A DNA stretch of 64,000 nt from Pseudolabrys sp. Root1462 (GCF_001426945.1 NZ_LMFS01000001.1:2350609-2414608), one strand, 5' to 3'. Shown: positions 17,902-27,330, numbered from the stretch's first letter. Program-made: numbers and translations. Notes: generated by a model from the letters alone, not told the origin.

Positions 17902-19842
17902 ATGACGACTGACCCCGCGTCACCCGCTCCTATTTCGGTCCCGCACGTTTCAGCGAAGGAAGCGGCGGGAGCGTCACGAGTTATACCGCCCATCATACCA
18001 ATTATCCCCGTCGCAACCCCCAAGCCCGCATTTGCCGACGAGGTTCCGGCTAAGCCCGTACAAGGCTTCGATCTTCTGCGCGATCTGAGCTTGTTCGCGC
18101 GGGTGTTGCGGCGGGCTCCGGGCGGACGAATTGTCTTGGTGATCTTCGCCGCGTCTATCGTCGTCACGATTGCCAACATGGTCGGGCAAGTGAGACTAAA
18201 TCAGTGGAATGGAGATTTCTTCGACGCGGTCGGCCGCAAGAACCTCTCGGCCTTCGTCCATCTTCTTTGGACGTTTGTTGTCATCATCGCCGTGTTGCTT
18301 GCCCTTACGGTCGCGCAAACTTTTCTCCAGGAACGCCTGAAGTATCGACTGCGCGAGTGGATATCGCTGCACCTTCTGGCCGAGTGGCTCAAGCCGATGC
18401 GCGTTTATCAGTTGAGCTTCGCGGGACTGTATGGCCACAACCCCGACCAGAGAATACAGGAGGACACGCGCCTGCTCGGCGACTACACCGCCGATCTGGG
18501 CTCCGGGATTGTCTATTCTCTGCTCCAGATCGTGGCCTTCGTCGGCGTGCTGTGGGCGTTGTCGGCCCAGGTTACGTTCCAGGTCGCAGGCTATGATATC
18601 GCCATCCCGGGTTACATGGTGTGGTGCGCCCTCGCCTACGCCTTGATTGGTTCAATTCTGACTTGGCTGGTGGGTCGGCCACTCATTGCCCTGAATGGCG
18701 AGCGATATGCGCGCGAGGCGGAGTTTCGCTTCGCCCTCGTCCGGGTCAACGAGTCCGGCGAAAGCATCGCCCTGCACGGAGGGGAAAACGACGAAAAGCG
18801 GCATCTCGAAACGGCGCTCGCCGCTGTCGTCGATACCATGCGGCGATTATCCACCTCCCTTGCGCAACTGACCTGGATCACGTCAGGCACCGGATGGTTA
18901 TCGCTGGTCGTCCCGATCCTGGTCGCAGCGCCGGCCTATTTCGGCGGTGCCTTGACCCTTGGCGGCCTGATCATGGTCGCTGGTGCATTCGCCCAGGTGC
19001 AGGGCGCGATGCGATGGTTCGTCGACAATTTCTCGCGCCTCGCCGATTGGCGTGCGGCGATCCACCGGGTCGCGCGTTTCCGTGAAGTTTTGGACAACCT
19101 GCCGGCGATCGAAAGCGGCTCTCCGGAAATAAAGCACGCACTGCATCCGGAAGGTCATCTCACTTTCGACGGCGTCCGTATACTCCTGCCGGATGGCCAT
19201 ATTGTCATCGAGGACGCCAGCGTCAGCGTCCAGCCGGGCGAACGCGTTCTGATTACCGGCGAAACCGGCGCCGGGAAATCGACGCTGTTTCGCGCCGTGG
19301 CGGGCCTCTGGCCGTGGGGCTCCGGGACCATCCTCACGCCGCCGCTCGAAGCCATGGCATTTCTGCCGCAGCGGCCGTATCTGCCCCTCGGCACCTTGCG
19401 CAATGCCTTGACCTATCCGGGCGCGTCCGACGCCTTCCCCGATGCCACCGTCCGACGAGCACTCGAACGTTGCGATCTCGGCGACTTGATTGCCAAACTC
19501 GATCAAGTCGACCGCTGGGACAGAGAGCTTTCGCTCGGCGAGCAGGAGCGCCTCGCCTTCGCACGGTTGCTTCTACACAAACCGAGCTGGGTTTTTCTCG
19601 ACGAAGCGACAGCCGCGCTCGACGAAGACAGCCAGCGTCACATGATGAGCCTGTTCGATGACGAATTAAAGAATACGACAGTGCTGAGCATCGGCCATCG
19701 CCCGGATCTCGCCGCCTACCATACCCGGACACTTCAGCTCGTACATGGTCGAGATGGTGACCGGCTCAGGATCAAGCCGCCGGTCGCGCCGCCGCCACCG
19801 CGGCATTGGCTGCATCGGCTGGTAGATTGGATCACGGTCTGA
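17902..19842 (+). CDS. SbmA/BacA-like ABC transporter, fused permease and ATPase (YddA type)
   Basis: A 646-aa half-transporter. About six hydrophobic segments form the SbmA/BacA or ABC_membrane_2 fold, with the family stretch NQWNGDFFDAVGRKNLSAF near the first periplasmic loop and WISLHLLAEWL...YQLSF further on. The C-terminal ATPase has Walker A GETGAGKST at about residue 451, the signature LSLGEQERLAFARL at about 543 and Walker B WVFLDEATAALDE at about 562. Relatives carry peptide antibiotics, vitamin B12 or very-long-chain fatty acids as homodimers. The first 40 residues are Pro/Ala-rich and probably disordered. Two FNR/FixK-like boxes precede it, suggesting oxygen- or redox-dependent control. 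Confidence 0.85.
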   Translation: MTTDPASPAPISVPHVSAKEAAGASRVIPPIIPIIPVATPKPAFADEVPAKPVQGFDLLRDLSLFARVLRRAPGGRIVLVIFAASIVVTIANMVGQVRLNQWNGDFFDAVGRKNLSAFVHLLWTFVVIIAVLLALTVAQTFLQERLKYRLREWISLHLLAEWLKPMRVYQLSFAGLYGHNPDQRIQEDTRLLGDYTADLGSGIVYSLLQIVAFVGVLWALSAQVTFQVAGYDIAIPGYMVWCALAYALIGSILTWLVGRPLIALNGERYAREAEFRFALVRVNESGESIALHGGENDEKRHLETALAAVVDTMRRLSTSLAQLTWITSGTGWLSLVVPILVAAPAYFGGALTLGGLIMVAGAFAQVQGAMRWFVDNFSRLADWRAAIHRVARFREVLDNLPAIESGSPEIKHALHPEGHLTFDGVRILLPDGHIVIEDASVSVQPGERVLITGETGAGKSTLFRAVAGLWPWGSGTILTPPLEAMAFLPQRPYLPLGTLRNALTYPGASDAFPDATVRRALERCDLGDLIAKLDQVDRWDRELSLGEQERLAFARLLLHKPSWVFLDEATAALDEDSQRHMMSLFDDELKNTTVLSIGHRPDLAAYHTRTLQLVHGRDGDRLRIKPPVAPPPPRHWLHRLVDWITV

Positions 19843-19986
19843 TCGATGTGGTGGGGCTCAGGCGATCCCCCGGCCATTTCGCCTTTGGTTGTTCGACCAA
19901 TGCCGCCGATTCTTGGATATCCTGATGCCGCGTCGATGATGGAGTTCGACGCCGACACTATGACGCCGGAAAGCGGATCGCATTCC

Positions 19987-20004
19987 CCTGCTTCGTGAAG
20001 CAGG
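19987..20004. terminator. Hairpin between converging genes
   Basis: CCTGCTTC-GT-GAAGCAGG can form a tight stem between the ABC gene (+) and the AraC gene (-). There is no T-tract on either side, so intrinsic termination is only suggested by its position. Confidence 0.3.
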
Positions 20005-20009
20005 AACGA

Positions 20010-21059
20010 TCAGGCCGGCACTCGGGCTGTCGGCAATCGCAGGCGATTGATCCACTGAACCAGGACCCTTTCGTCCTTGGCGATGCCGCCGGGCTCGCCG
20101 AGCACCCGTGCTGAGAAAGTCGCAGCCTCGCGCGCTTCGCGCGGCGCATAGCCATAGGCTTGCCGGAAGGCGCGGCTGAACGATGTGTCGTTCGGAAAAC
20201 CGCAGGCCAGCGCAATGTCACCCACGGTCCGCCGCTCGTTGAGATCGGCCAGCATGATATGGGCGCGGGCCAGCCTTCGCTGGCGAATGCATTCGGCGAC
20301 GCCACCGTAAGGCTCGAACACACGATAGAGCGTCGAGCGAGACAGCCGCAGTTCGGCCGCCAGATGCTGTGCGCCCCAAGCCCGCTCATGCAGGTGCGCG
20401 TCGATTTGTTTCTTGGCTCGCTGCAGCAGCACGCCGTCGATCTGGCTCTGCGCGCGCGCCGCGGCATCGCGCGACGGCGACAGACACGCCGCCAGCATAT
20501 GCCGGATCGCCTGCGCCAGATGCGGCGCATCCGGACCGTTGGTCTGCCCGACGCGCGGCGGCAGCGACAACAGGAAATCATAGAGCAAGCTGCCGCGCAC
20601 GCCATCGAGCGACAGACAGTGCATGTCGAACGGCGGCAGCACCTCGTCGAGGAAATCGCGCGGCAGCGTCAAGGTGATGCTGTCATTGTCGGCCACCTCG
20701 CTCAGGATCGGCCGGGCGAAGTCGATCGAGCAGATGCGGCCCGGCCCGCTCTCGATCTGGCGTTCGCCGTCATTGGCGACCCATTGCCCGCGCCGGTGTA
20801 GCAGGAACGTGTAGTGGTCGAAGCCGTCGCTGCGCGCCCGGCGCAGGGTGCGCAGCAGACGATCGCCGCTGAACTCACCGCTGGTCAGGATCAGGCCGTT
20901 GATATTCCAGATGTTGATGTTGGCGGCAAAGACTTCCGCCGCGCTCTGGTCCTGCAGATCGTAGAACCGGCTCTGGCTCTGCTGCCAGATCTCGCGGCCC
21001 TTGCCTGCGGGCAGCGCTGCCGTGTAGAGGACCATCAACGGGATCGGGTCGACAGGCAT
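20010..21059 (-). CDS. AraC-family regulator with AraC-binding-like N-terminal domain
   Basis: A 349-aa regulator. The N-terminal half (about residues 20-200) is of the AraC-binding-like type, and the C-terminal double helix-turn-helix is clear: VAECIRQRRLARAHIMLAD, then DIALACGFPNDTSFSRAFRQAYGYAPREARE. The ATG at 21059 (MPVDPIPLMVLY) is preferred; the frame extends four codons to a TTG at 21071. Its target is not evident. It converges on the SbmA-like ABC gene and is followed upstream by about 500 bp without an intact gene. Confidence 0.85.
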   Translation of the reverse strand: MPVDPIPLMVLYTAALPAGKGREIWQQSQSRFYDLQDQSAAEVFAANINIWNINGLILTSGEFSGDRLLRTLRRARSDGFDHYTFLLHRRGQWVANDGERQIESGPGRICSIDFARPILSEVADNDSITLTLPRDFLDEVLPPFDMHCLSLDGVRGSLLYDFLLSLPPRVGQTNGPDAPHLAQAIRHMLAACLSPSRDAAARAQSQIDGVLLQRAKKQIDAHLHERAWGAQHLAAELRLSRSTLYRVFEPYGGVAECIRQRRLARAHIMLADLNERRTVGDIALACGFPNDTSFSRAFRQAYGYAPREAREAATFSARVLGEPGGIAKDERVLVQWINRLRLPTARVPA

Positions 21060-21152
21060 CCGGAATTCCAAAGTTCCAGTTTTGCGTCAGTGGGTTACGG
21101 CTATAGCCAGCGTGCAACTATAAAGGGATCGGGATAACGGGGCAAGAATTGG

Positions 21153-21420
21153 GACGCCCTGTACGTGACCTCGACGGGCAAGTCTCTAAACATTCTATGC
21201 GGCGGCGGCTTTGCCATCGCCTGGGATCGAGTGGGGGTTCGGCACACGCGCAACCGCAAATTATAGCGTTGCTTTGGGGAGCTATACCCTGGCTTCAGGG
21301 CTGCCGACGCCCACTGGTCACGTACAATACGGTGCGAATACGATCGGTTCGCTCAGTTGCATGGCGGAGACTCCGACGCAACCGCCAAAAGTCGCCCCGC
21401 CGCCGGTGAAATCACGATAG
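21153..21420 (+). pseudogene. Possible decayed 3' end of an unidentified gene
   Basis: Frame 21153 reads DALYVTSTGKSLNILCGGGF and then AIAWDRVG. A +1 shift near 21229 continues as GFGTRATANYSVALGSYTLA, then a tail rich in Pro and Lys (TQPPKVAPPPVKSR) to a stop at 21420. The two segments join into a plausible glycine/serine-rich protein end, but I cannot name a family. The stretch 21060-21554 otherwise holds only the 29-bp repeat. Confidence 0.3.
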
Positions 21421-21428
21421 TGGATCAG

Positions 21429-21457
21429 CATTTTCGCGCTTCCGACAAGCTGTCGAT
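21429..21457 (+). repeat. Right copy of the 29-bp exact direct repeat
   Basis: Identical to 6669-6697 and in the same orientation. It lies directly after the presumed gene remnant ending at 21420 and about 100 bp from the stop of the MFS/spermidine-synthase fusion gene. Confidence 0.7.
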
Positions 21458-21554
21458 CTCCTCTCATTTGCTTTGGGGATGGTCGTGGGTCCGATCGCGG
21501 ATCCCGCACCAGGGAAGATTGACGCGCTCAGCGGGAACGGCCAGCGCCGCGCCC

Positions 21555-23801
21555 TCACCAGCCCGCCTGCCTGCGGAGCAATGCGCCGAAGATGTCGGAG
21601 TAGTCGTCGGTCCAAGGCGCCACCGACGCATCAACAAGAAGCGGCGCCCATCCGGGCACGCGTTCGAAATTTCGTAACGTATCGGAAGACCGCGCCAGGA
21701 CGACGACCTGTGCGTCGGTCCGATAATTCCACGGGACGCTTGGAGCGCGTACGTCAAGCTTGCCTTTCGCGACAAGACCTTCGCCCGCGGCGATGGCCGC
21801 GACCACATTTGCCAGTTCAAGATAGCGATTTGAGATGTGCAGCACGAGCGCGCCTTGCGGAGCGAGACGCGACAGGTAGCCCTCGATGGCCTCCCACGTC
21901 AGCAGATGCGTCGGAATGACGTCGGAGGAGAAGGCATCCAGCACGATGAGGTCATGGGTCTCATGAGATTGCGCAAGCGTAAGCCGCGCGTCGCCGAGCA
22001 CGACGCGAGCGTCGGGCGCGCAAGAACTCATGAAATTGAACAATTGTGGATTTCTGGCGATTTGCACGACCGACGGATCGATTTCGTAAAATGTCCAGTG
22101 TTCGTCACCGCGGCGCAGGCATGACAGTGTCCCAGTGCCGAGGCCGACCACAGCCACGCGGCGCAACAGCCCGCCTTGCGCGCCGCGGATCGCCTCGATG
22201 GCCTGCCCGATAGCGCCATCGGGAAAATAGTAAGTGAGCGGTTTTGGCCTGTCGCCACCGATATCCGCGATGCTTTCGGCACCGTGCAATGTAGTGCCGT
22301 TATAGAGCAGCCGATATTTGCCATCGGCGGTGTCGATAACCTGATGCACGCCGAAGAAGCTGCGCACGGCATGCACACGGTTGAGTCCGGGCTGCCAGAG
22401 CGCCGTGACGAAAAAAGCGAAAACCGCGAGCGCGGCGAAGCGCGCCGGCCGCTTGCGTTGGAACAACATCAGGGTGGCTACTGCGATCAGCACAATCTGG
22501 AAGGCAAGCTCGGCTTGGGCCGGCAAGTCGAGGTCAAACACCAGGCGCGCTATGACCGCGGCACCGGACAATACCAGAGGCGGAGCAATTTCGCGGGCAA
22601 GCTTGTATCGGCCCTCGACATACATACCCGGCATAGCCATGAGAGCGAGCACGATCAGAATTGGATATTCGTAGGGCATCGAAAATAAATGCGGCGCGGC
22701 AAGCGCCGCGAATAGTCCGCCAACGACCCCGCCTACAGACATCCAAAGATAGAACTCCGTGAGCTTGGCCGGCGCCGGCCGGCGCCGGTAGAGTTCGGCG
22801 TGACAGAGCAGAGTCAGTAGTACGAATGCCGCCAGGTTGACGACGATCATCGCAAACATGTAGCGCTTTGTGCCGCCGAGCAGACCGATCGCCAATGGCG
22901 CTACGACGATCGGCACCAGCATCACGACGGTAGAGGTCGACAGCCACGGCCGGTCGCGAAACACGGCGACAAAAGTCAGGAGATAAAGCGCGAGGGGTAT
23001 CACCCAGAGAAAGGGCGCAGACGCGATGTCCGAGGTGATATAGGTCGTCACCGATATGGTGAGGCCGACAGGGATCGCGGCCAGCGCCATCCAGCGCAGG
23101 CGCGCCGGCCACGGCGTCGGCGCCGCTTCCGCCGCCGCTTCGGGCGCACGGGCACCGGATTGATGGCGCGAGGCAAGCACCGCGGCGACTGCGATCAGCA
23201 CAGCAAGCACCGCGAAGCCGGTTGACCAGAGTTGCGACTGCTCGCGCAAGGTCAAAAATGGCTCGACCACGACCGGGTATGCGAACAGTGCCGCGAAGGA
23301 TCCAAGGTTGGAGGCGGCATAGAGGACGTATGGATTGCGCGCCTGGCGATGGTCGAGGCCAGCAAACCATCCCTGCAACAGCGGAGCGCTCGCCGAGAGC
23401 GCGACGAAGGGCAGTCCGATCGATGCTGAAAACAGCCCGATGAGCCAGATCGATGTGCCTTCGCTCGGGGGCGCACCGAACAGCGCGGATACCGTGATCG
23501 GCAGCGTCGCGGCCGCACAGGCCAGCAGGCAGAAGTGAACGAGCGCGCCGTGCGACGGCAACAGCCGCCGCACCAGCACATGCGCGTAGCTGTAGCCGGC
23601 AAGCAGCGCTGCCTGAAAGAACACCATGGCGACGGACCAGACGGTGGGCGCGCCGCCAAGCCGCGGCAGCACCATCTTGGTGAACATCGGCTGGATCAAG
23701 AACAGCAGGAGCGCCGACACGAACAAAGTCGCGGCGTAAAGGGCGGGCAGAAGCCTCAGCGTGTTGACTTTATCGGGTGTTCGAGAGCGCTCGACCGTCA
23801 T
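21555..23801 (-). CDS. Fused MFS-like membrane domain and spermidine-synthase-like protein
   Basis: An approximately 748-aa protein. About the first 480 residues hold many hydrophobic helices of the fused MFS/spermidine synthase type, starting LRLLPALYAATLFVSALLLFLIQPMFTKMVLPRLGGAPTVWSVAMVFFQ. The C-terminal part is a class I methyltransferase-like domain: VVGLGTGTLSCL, the acidic strand end EIDP, VLGDARLTLA and DLIVLDAFSSDVIPTHLLTWEAIEGYL. Whether it makes polyamines or methylates something is unknown for this family. The frame extends to GTG 23837. The ATG at 23801 (MTVERSRTP) is preferred, though the ribosome-binding site is weak in both cases. Confidence 0.8.
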   Translation of the reverse strand: MTVERSRTPDKVNTLRLLPALYAATLFVSALLLFLIQPMFTKMVLPRLGGAPTVWSVAMVFFQAALLAGYSYAHVLVRRLLPSHGALVHFCLLACAAATLPITVSALFGAPPSEGTSIWLIGLFSASIGLPFVALSASAPLLQGWFAGLDHRQARNPYVLYAASNLGSFAALFAYPVVVEPFLTLREQSQLWSTGFAVLAVLIAVAAVLASRHQSGARAPEAAAEAAPTPWPARLRWMALAAIPVGLTISVTTYITSDIASAPFLWVIPLALYLLTFVAVFRDRPWLSTSTVVMLVPIVVAPLAIGLLGGTKRYMFAMIVVNLAAFVLLTLLCHAELYRRRPAPAKLTEFYLWMSVGGVVGGLFAALAAPHLFSMPYEYPILIVLALMAMPGMYVEGRYKLAREIAPPLVLSGAAVIARLVFDLDLPAQAELAFQIVLIAVATLMLFQRKRPARFAALAVFAFFVTALWQPGLNRVHAVRSFFGVHQVIDTADGKYRLLYNGTTLHGAESIADIGGDRPKPLTYYFPDGAIGQAIEAIRGAQGGLLRRVAVVGLGTGTLSCLRRGDEHWTFYEIDPSVVQIARNPQLFNFMSSCAPDARVVLGDARLTLAQSHETHDLIVLDAFSSDVIPTHLLTWEAIEGYLSRLAPQGALVLHISNRYLELANVVAAIAAGEGLVAKGKLDVRAPSVPWNYRTDAQVVVLARSSDTLRNFERVPGWAPLLVDASVAPWTDDYSDIFGALLRRQAGW

Positions 23802-24147
23802 TCCCAGGGAACCAATTCTGGAGGGCACTACGTCCACAACTCTACCTGGCCGAGTATTAAGACGAGCTTAGTTCGGCACCTCGTTTTTTAGGCAGAGACC
23901 AGAGCTGCAAATCCCCTGCGCCTTTCTTTTGTACGGCCGGATCGTGCGTATTCAGCATCCGGTCGGCGCAGCACAGGATGACCGCCGCCGCCACCACAGC
24001 TTGTGCGAAGAGATTGTGCAGCCGATCGGTTGACCACGACTCGCACAACGCCACATCGGATTTAGCCGAGGCATCGCAGGGACCATTAGTCGCGAGATAG
24101 CTCTCGGCTTGATCAGCGTCGCAGAGGCGTTTCTCGGCAAGGCCGGC
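23802..24147. other. 346-bp region without a recognised gene
   Basis: On the minus strand, a frame directly continuous with the amidase stop runs to 23857. It reads a Cys-containing peptide (CDADQAESYLATNG...CDASAKSDVALCESW) ending near 23857, but it has only a GTG at 24054 as a possible start. It could be a tiny secreted-type protein or chance. I recognise no domain. Confidence 0.35.
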
Positions 24148-25467
24148 CTAAAGCTGCCCGGCGCGGCCGCTCCTGCTCCCCAGTCCCGCTTCGATGCAGG
24201 CCGCGGCGGCGAGAAGCCGGCGGTCGCTGTTGCGCCGGCCGATCAGCATCAGGCCGACCGGTAAGCCGGGGCCCGCGATCGGCAGCGAGATCGACGGACA
24301 ATCAAGCAAATTGGCGACCCGCGGATTGCGCAGCACCAGGCCGTTGGCCTCACGAAACGCCGCGATATCGTCAACCGCGGCAATAAGCGGCGCGACGATC
24401 GGCGTGGTCGGCACGACCACGATCTCGTCTTCGCCGAGCGACCGGTCGAACGCCTCGATCGCTGCTTGTCGGTGCCGCGTCATCAGCACATAGTCGGTCG
24501 CCGAGACGTTCCTACCCGCCTCGATGCGCGCCCGCGTCTTCGGATCGACGCCGTCGAGCGACGTGACGGCGAGCTCGGCCAAGGTCGCGGCGACCTCGAC
24601 GGACGGGAAGGTGCCGAGCTTGTCGATCCGGTCGGTGTATTCGAGGATCGGATCGAGCGAACGCTCGTCGACGGCAATGCCGACGGCTTGGCATCTGGCA
24701 ATGGCGCGGTCGAAGGCCTGCAGCACGTGCTCGTCGCAGCGCGCGAACAGACGGCCCCGCCCGATCGTCAGCCGGAAGTCCTTCGGTTCGGCAGGGATCA
24801 GCGCGGCGGTGCCGCAACGCCCCGACAGGATTTGATCGGCCACCGCGCAGTCGGCGACGCTCAAGGCGATCGGGCCGACAGTGTCGAGGCTCGACGATAG
24901 CGAGAAAGCGCCGGCGGTCGGCACGCGCCCGCCGGTCGGCTTGAACCCTACCGCGCCGGACAGCGCGGCCGGAATCCGCAGCGAGCCGCCGCTGTCGCTG
25001 CCGGTGGCGATGTCGGCCATGCCCCCGACAACCGACACCACGGCGCCGGACGACGAACCGCCCGGCACCCGCGCGCGGTCGCGCGGATTGCCCGGCATGC
25101 CGTCGTGCGGATTGGTCCCCAGGGCCGAGAAGGCGAATTCGGTCATCTGGGTCTTGCCGATGATGATCGCGCCGGCGGCGCGCAGCCGTTCGATGATCTC
25201 CGCATCGCGGCTGGCCGGCGGCAACTGGCGCAGCACCGCCGAGCCGGAATGCGTCACCGTGCCCGCGACGTCGAACAAGGCCTTCACCGACACGATGCGA
25301 CCGTCCAAAGCGCCCTTCGACATGCCGCTGGCGGCGCGGCGTTCGGCGGCAAAGGCTTCGATCTTCGCGCTTTCGCTGAAGACCTCGGTGAAGGCCAGAG
25401 GCCCCTGCCCGCCGCGAGCGTCAATGTTCGCCAGTGCAGTTTGCAGTCGGTCGGTTGCCGAGGCCAT
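24148..25467 (-). CDS. Amidase signature-family hydrolase
   Basis: A 439-aa amidase with the Ser-cisSer-Lys triad: Lys in IIGKTQMTEFAFSALG, the cis-Ser in PGGSSSGAVVSV, and the nucleophile Ser in GSDSGGSLRIPAALSGAVGFKPT. It opens ATDRLQTALANIDARGG, as in GatA/AtzF-like enzymes. There are no GatB or GatC genes nearby, so a free-standing hydrolase of a small amide is more likely than tRNA amidation. It is the last gene of a minus-strand unit with an alcohol dehydrogenase, a solute-binding protein, a YciI protein and a TIGR02444 protein. That context suggests catabolism of an amide-containing compound. Confidence 0.88.
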   Translation of the reverse strand: MASATDRLQTALANIDARGGQGPLAFTEVFSESAKIEAFAAERRAASGMSKGALDGRIVSVKALFDVAGTVTHSGSAVLRQLPPASRDAEIIERLRAAGAIIIGKTQMTEFAFSALGTNPHDGMPGNPRDRARVPGGSSSGAVVSVVGGMADIATGSDSGGSLRIPAALSGAVGFKPTGGRVPTAGAFSLSSSLDTVGPIALSVADCAVADQILSGRCGTAALIPAEPKDFRLTIGRGRLFARCDEHVLQAFDRAIARCQAVGIAVDERSLDPILEYTDRIDKLGTFPSVEVAATLAELAVTSLDGVDPKTRARIEAGRNVSATDYVLMTRHRQAAIEAFDRSLGEDEIVVVPTTPIVAPLIAAVDDIAAFREANGLVLRNPRVANLLDCPSISLPIAGPGLPVGLMLIGRRNSDRRLLAAAACIEAGLGSRSGRAGQL

Positions 25468-25495
25468 GTCAGCTCACAGAGGTTCGGTGATTGAT

Positions 25496-25999
25496 TTAGG
25501 CGCGAGACAACGCCGCGCGGGCGAGATTGTCCGGGTATGGCGGATTCCGGCCGCCACGGGCGTGCCCGCTTAGCAACAGGCCAATATTCGCGCCGAGCGC
25601 TGCGGAAGACGTATCGGCGGCGCCTCGTTCGGACGACGCCAGCCACGCCACGAGGCGATCCTGCTCAAGGTATTCGGCGGCGAGTTCGATATCCTTGACG
25701 CGGTCGCGAAGCGATTTCGCCTCGGCCGCCTGTTCGCGCGCGAGCGCGGCAATCCCCTGCTTCATCGCCCGCCGGCACGTGCGCAGCGGCACGATGACGC
25801 CTTCACGAATGCCGGCCACTTCGCGATCGATCGCGGCGAGATCCTGCGCGCTCAGCATGATCCTGGCGACGACCCCGGCATAGGCGCAGAACAACAGAAT
25901 GTTGACGTCAACACCGTGACCGTCCTGCAGGCTCAGACACTCTTCCTCGACCCCCGGCGCGGTGTAGACGGCAAACGAGAAGTAGCGGAACGACATCAT
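25496..25999 (-). CDS. TIGR02444 family protein
   Basis: A 167-aa protein. The opening block is typical of TIGR02444/DUF2390: SFRYFSFAVYTAPGVEEECLSLQDGHGVDVNILLFCAYAG, then LAAIDREVAGIREGVIVPLRTCRRAMK. The function of this family is unknown. The ATG at 25999 (or 25996) is chosen because the conserved block begins at once; the longer frame to 26065 would overlap the YciI gene by 52 bp. It sits between the YciI and amidase genes in the same direction. Confidence 0.75.
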   Translation of the reverse strand: MMSFRYFSFAVYTAPGVEEECLSLQDGHGVDVNILLFCAYAGVVARIMLSAQDLAAIDREVAGIREGVIVPLRTCRRAMKQGIAALAREQAAEAKSLRDRVKDIELAAEYLEQDRLVAWLASSERGAADTSSAALGANIGLLLSGHARGGRNPPYPDNLARAALSRA

Positions 26000-26013
26000 C
26001 GCGTCTCGCGGCC

Positions 26014-26304
26014 TTATGTGAGCCGGCCCGCTTCCACCGAAAGACGATAGCGGTGGATGGACCACTTCTCGAAGCAGCCGACCTCGACGAAAGGATCGCC
26101 GGTGACGATCCTTTCGGCGGTTTCACGGTCGGCCACATCGAGCAACAGGATCTGGCCCATGCGGGTCTTGCCGTCATCGGACAGGATCGGTCCGCCGAAG
26201 CGGATGCGACCGAGGTGCTCCTCCCAATAAGCATCGTGACGAGGCTTCGTCTCGGTGCGGAGCACCTCGGTATTCGGCTTGCTGGTCAAGATAGCGACGT
26301 ACAC
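26014..26304 (-). CDS. YciI family protein
   Basis: A 96-aa ferredoxin-like alpha/beta barrel protein. Family features are MYVAILTSKPNTEVLRTETKPRHDAYWEEH with the conserved His near residue 30, GGPILSDDG at 37-45, and the ending block AERIVTGDPFVEVGCFEKWSIHRYR. The start is GTG 26304, with AAGG 6 bp upstream. Relatives include 5-chloro-2-hydroxyhydroquinone dehydrochlorinase and muconolactone-isomerase-like proteins. It could be a small catabolic lyase here, but the substrate is not evident. It lies 9 bp after the solute-binding protein gene. Confidence 0.85.
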   Translation of the reverse strand: MYVAILTSKPNTEVLRTETKPRHDAYWEEHLGRIRFGGPILSDDGKTRMGQILLLDVADRETAERIVTGDPFVEVGCFEKWSIHRYRLSVEAGRLT

Positions 26305-26313
26305 ACGCGCGCC

Positions 26314-27276
26314 TTATTGCTTGGTGGTGTAGACGATGTCGATGAGGTCCTTGAGCTCGGCCGCGGTCAGCGGCTTCGCCAGGAACTTGCCCTCAACCGC
26401 CTGCTGCATGGTCTGGTCGATGCCCTTGATCGGCCCGAACGCCAGCGTCTTGCGGTTATAGAAAGCGATGCCCTTCTCGGCGATGTTGGCCTCAACCTTG
26501 TTGAGCTTGCCATAGAACTTCGAGGATTCCGCCTTGTTGGCATAGGCCCAGTCGATGCACTTATCGAGCGTCTCGAGGAACTTGGCGACCACGGCGCGGT
26601 TCTTGGCGAGGTAATCCGCCTTCACCACGATGACACGGCCGGTGAGATCGGCCTGCGACTTGACGTCATCGCCGGCGAACAGGACGCGGATCTTGCCTTC
26701 GTCAACCGCGGCGAGACCGGCCGGTGGGATCGAGTAGCCGACATCGACCTGCTTGGTCATCGTCATGGTCATGGTTGCATCCATGCCGCCGGTCGCGACC
26801 GGCTTGAAGTCGAGCTTGCTCTCGCTCTTGAAAGCGAGCAGCAACGCCTCGCTGGCGCCGCCGGGACGCGGAAACGCCACCGACTTGCCGGCGAGGTCCT
26901 TGGTCGACTTGATCGGGCTGTCCTTCGGCACATAGAAGAAGGTGTCGTTCTGGCCAAGGAACTCGGCACTGACGATCTTGAGCTTATTGCCCTGAGCATA
27001 AGCCGCAAGCACGGCGTTGAGGCCGGGCGAGTAGCCGATGTCCATGCCACCGGCGATGACGGCCTGGATGTTTTCAGAGCCGCCGCGCGTCGATGTAACG
27101 TCGACGTCGAGACCCGCCTTGGTGAATTCGCCGCGCTCCTGGCACAGCGTCGGCTGCGAGGTATCCCACAGGCCGAGGAAGGTGGTGGCCACCTTCACCT
27201 TATCCTGCGCCAGAGCAGGTTGAACGATCATGCCGACGCCGGCTGCCGCAAAAGCTACTTTCATCAGAGTACGCAT
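26314..27276 (-). CDS. ABC transporter substrate-binding protein, NMT1/SsuA-like
   Basis: A 320-aa periplasmic receptor of the nitrate/sulfonate/thiamine-precursor class. The signal peptide is residues 1-23 (MRTLMKVAFAAAG...QPALA), followed by QDKVKVATTFLGLWDTSQPTLCQERGEFTKAGLDVDV. The ATG at 27276 has AAGAGGGA about 10 bp upstream; the frame remains open to 27321. Matching permeases are at 30961-32591 and an ATPase at 40950-41750, each in a different transcription unit. The receptor lies after an alcohol dehydrogenase, so the ligand is probably the compound degraded by these genes. Confidence 0.88.
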   Translation of the reverse strand: MRTLMKVAFAAAGVGMIVQPALAQDKVKVATTFLGLWDTSQPTLCQERGEFTKAGLDVDVTSTRGGSENIQAVIAGGMDIGYSPGLNAVLAAYAQGNKLKIVSAEFLGQNDTFFYVPKDSPIKSTKDLAGKSVAFPRPGGASEALLLAFKSESKLDFKPVATGGMDATMTMTMTKQVDVGYSIPPAGLAAVDEGKIRVLFAGDDVKSQADLTGRVIVVKADYLAKNRAVVAKFLETLDKCIDWAYANKAESSKFYGKLNKVEANIAEKGIAFYNRKTLAFGPIKGIDQTMQQAVEGKFLAKPLTAAELKDLIDIVYTTKQ

Positions 27277-27330
27277 AGTCCGATCCCTCTTGAGTAGTTG
27301 TTGTTGACCCCGGACTTCCAATCCACCCGC

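Noticed and set aside
23857-24054. 65-codon minus-strand frame after the amidase
   Set aside because: Possible Cys-containing peptide, but it has only a GTG start and no supporting evidence; noted as part of the gap.
24148-25467. GatA subunit of glutamyl-tRNA amidotransferase
   Set aside because: No gatB or gatC nearby, and the gene lies in a catabolic unit.
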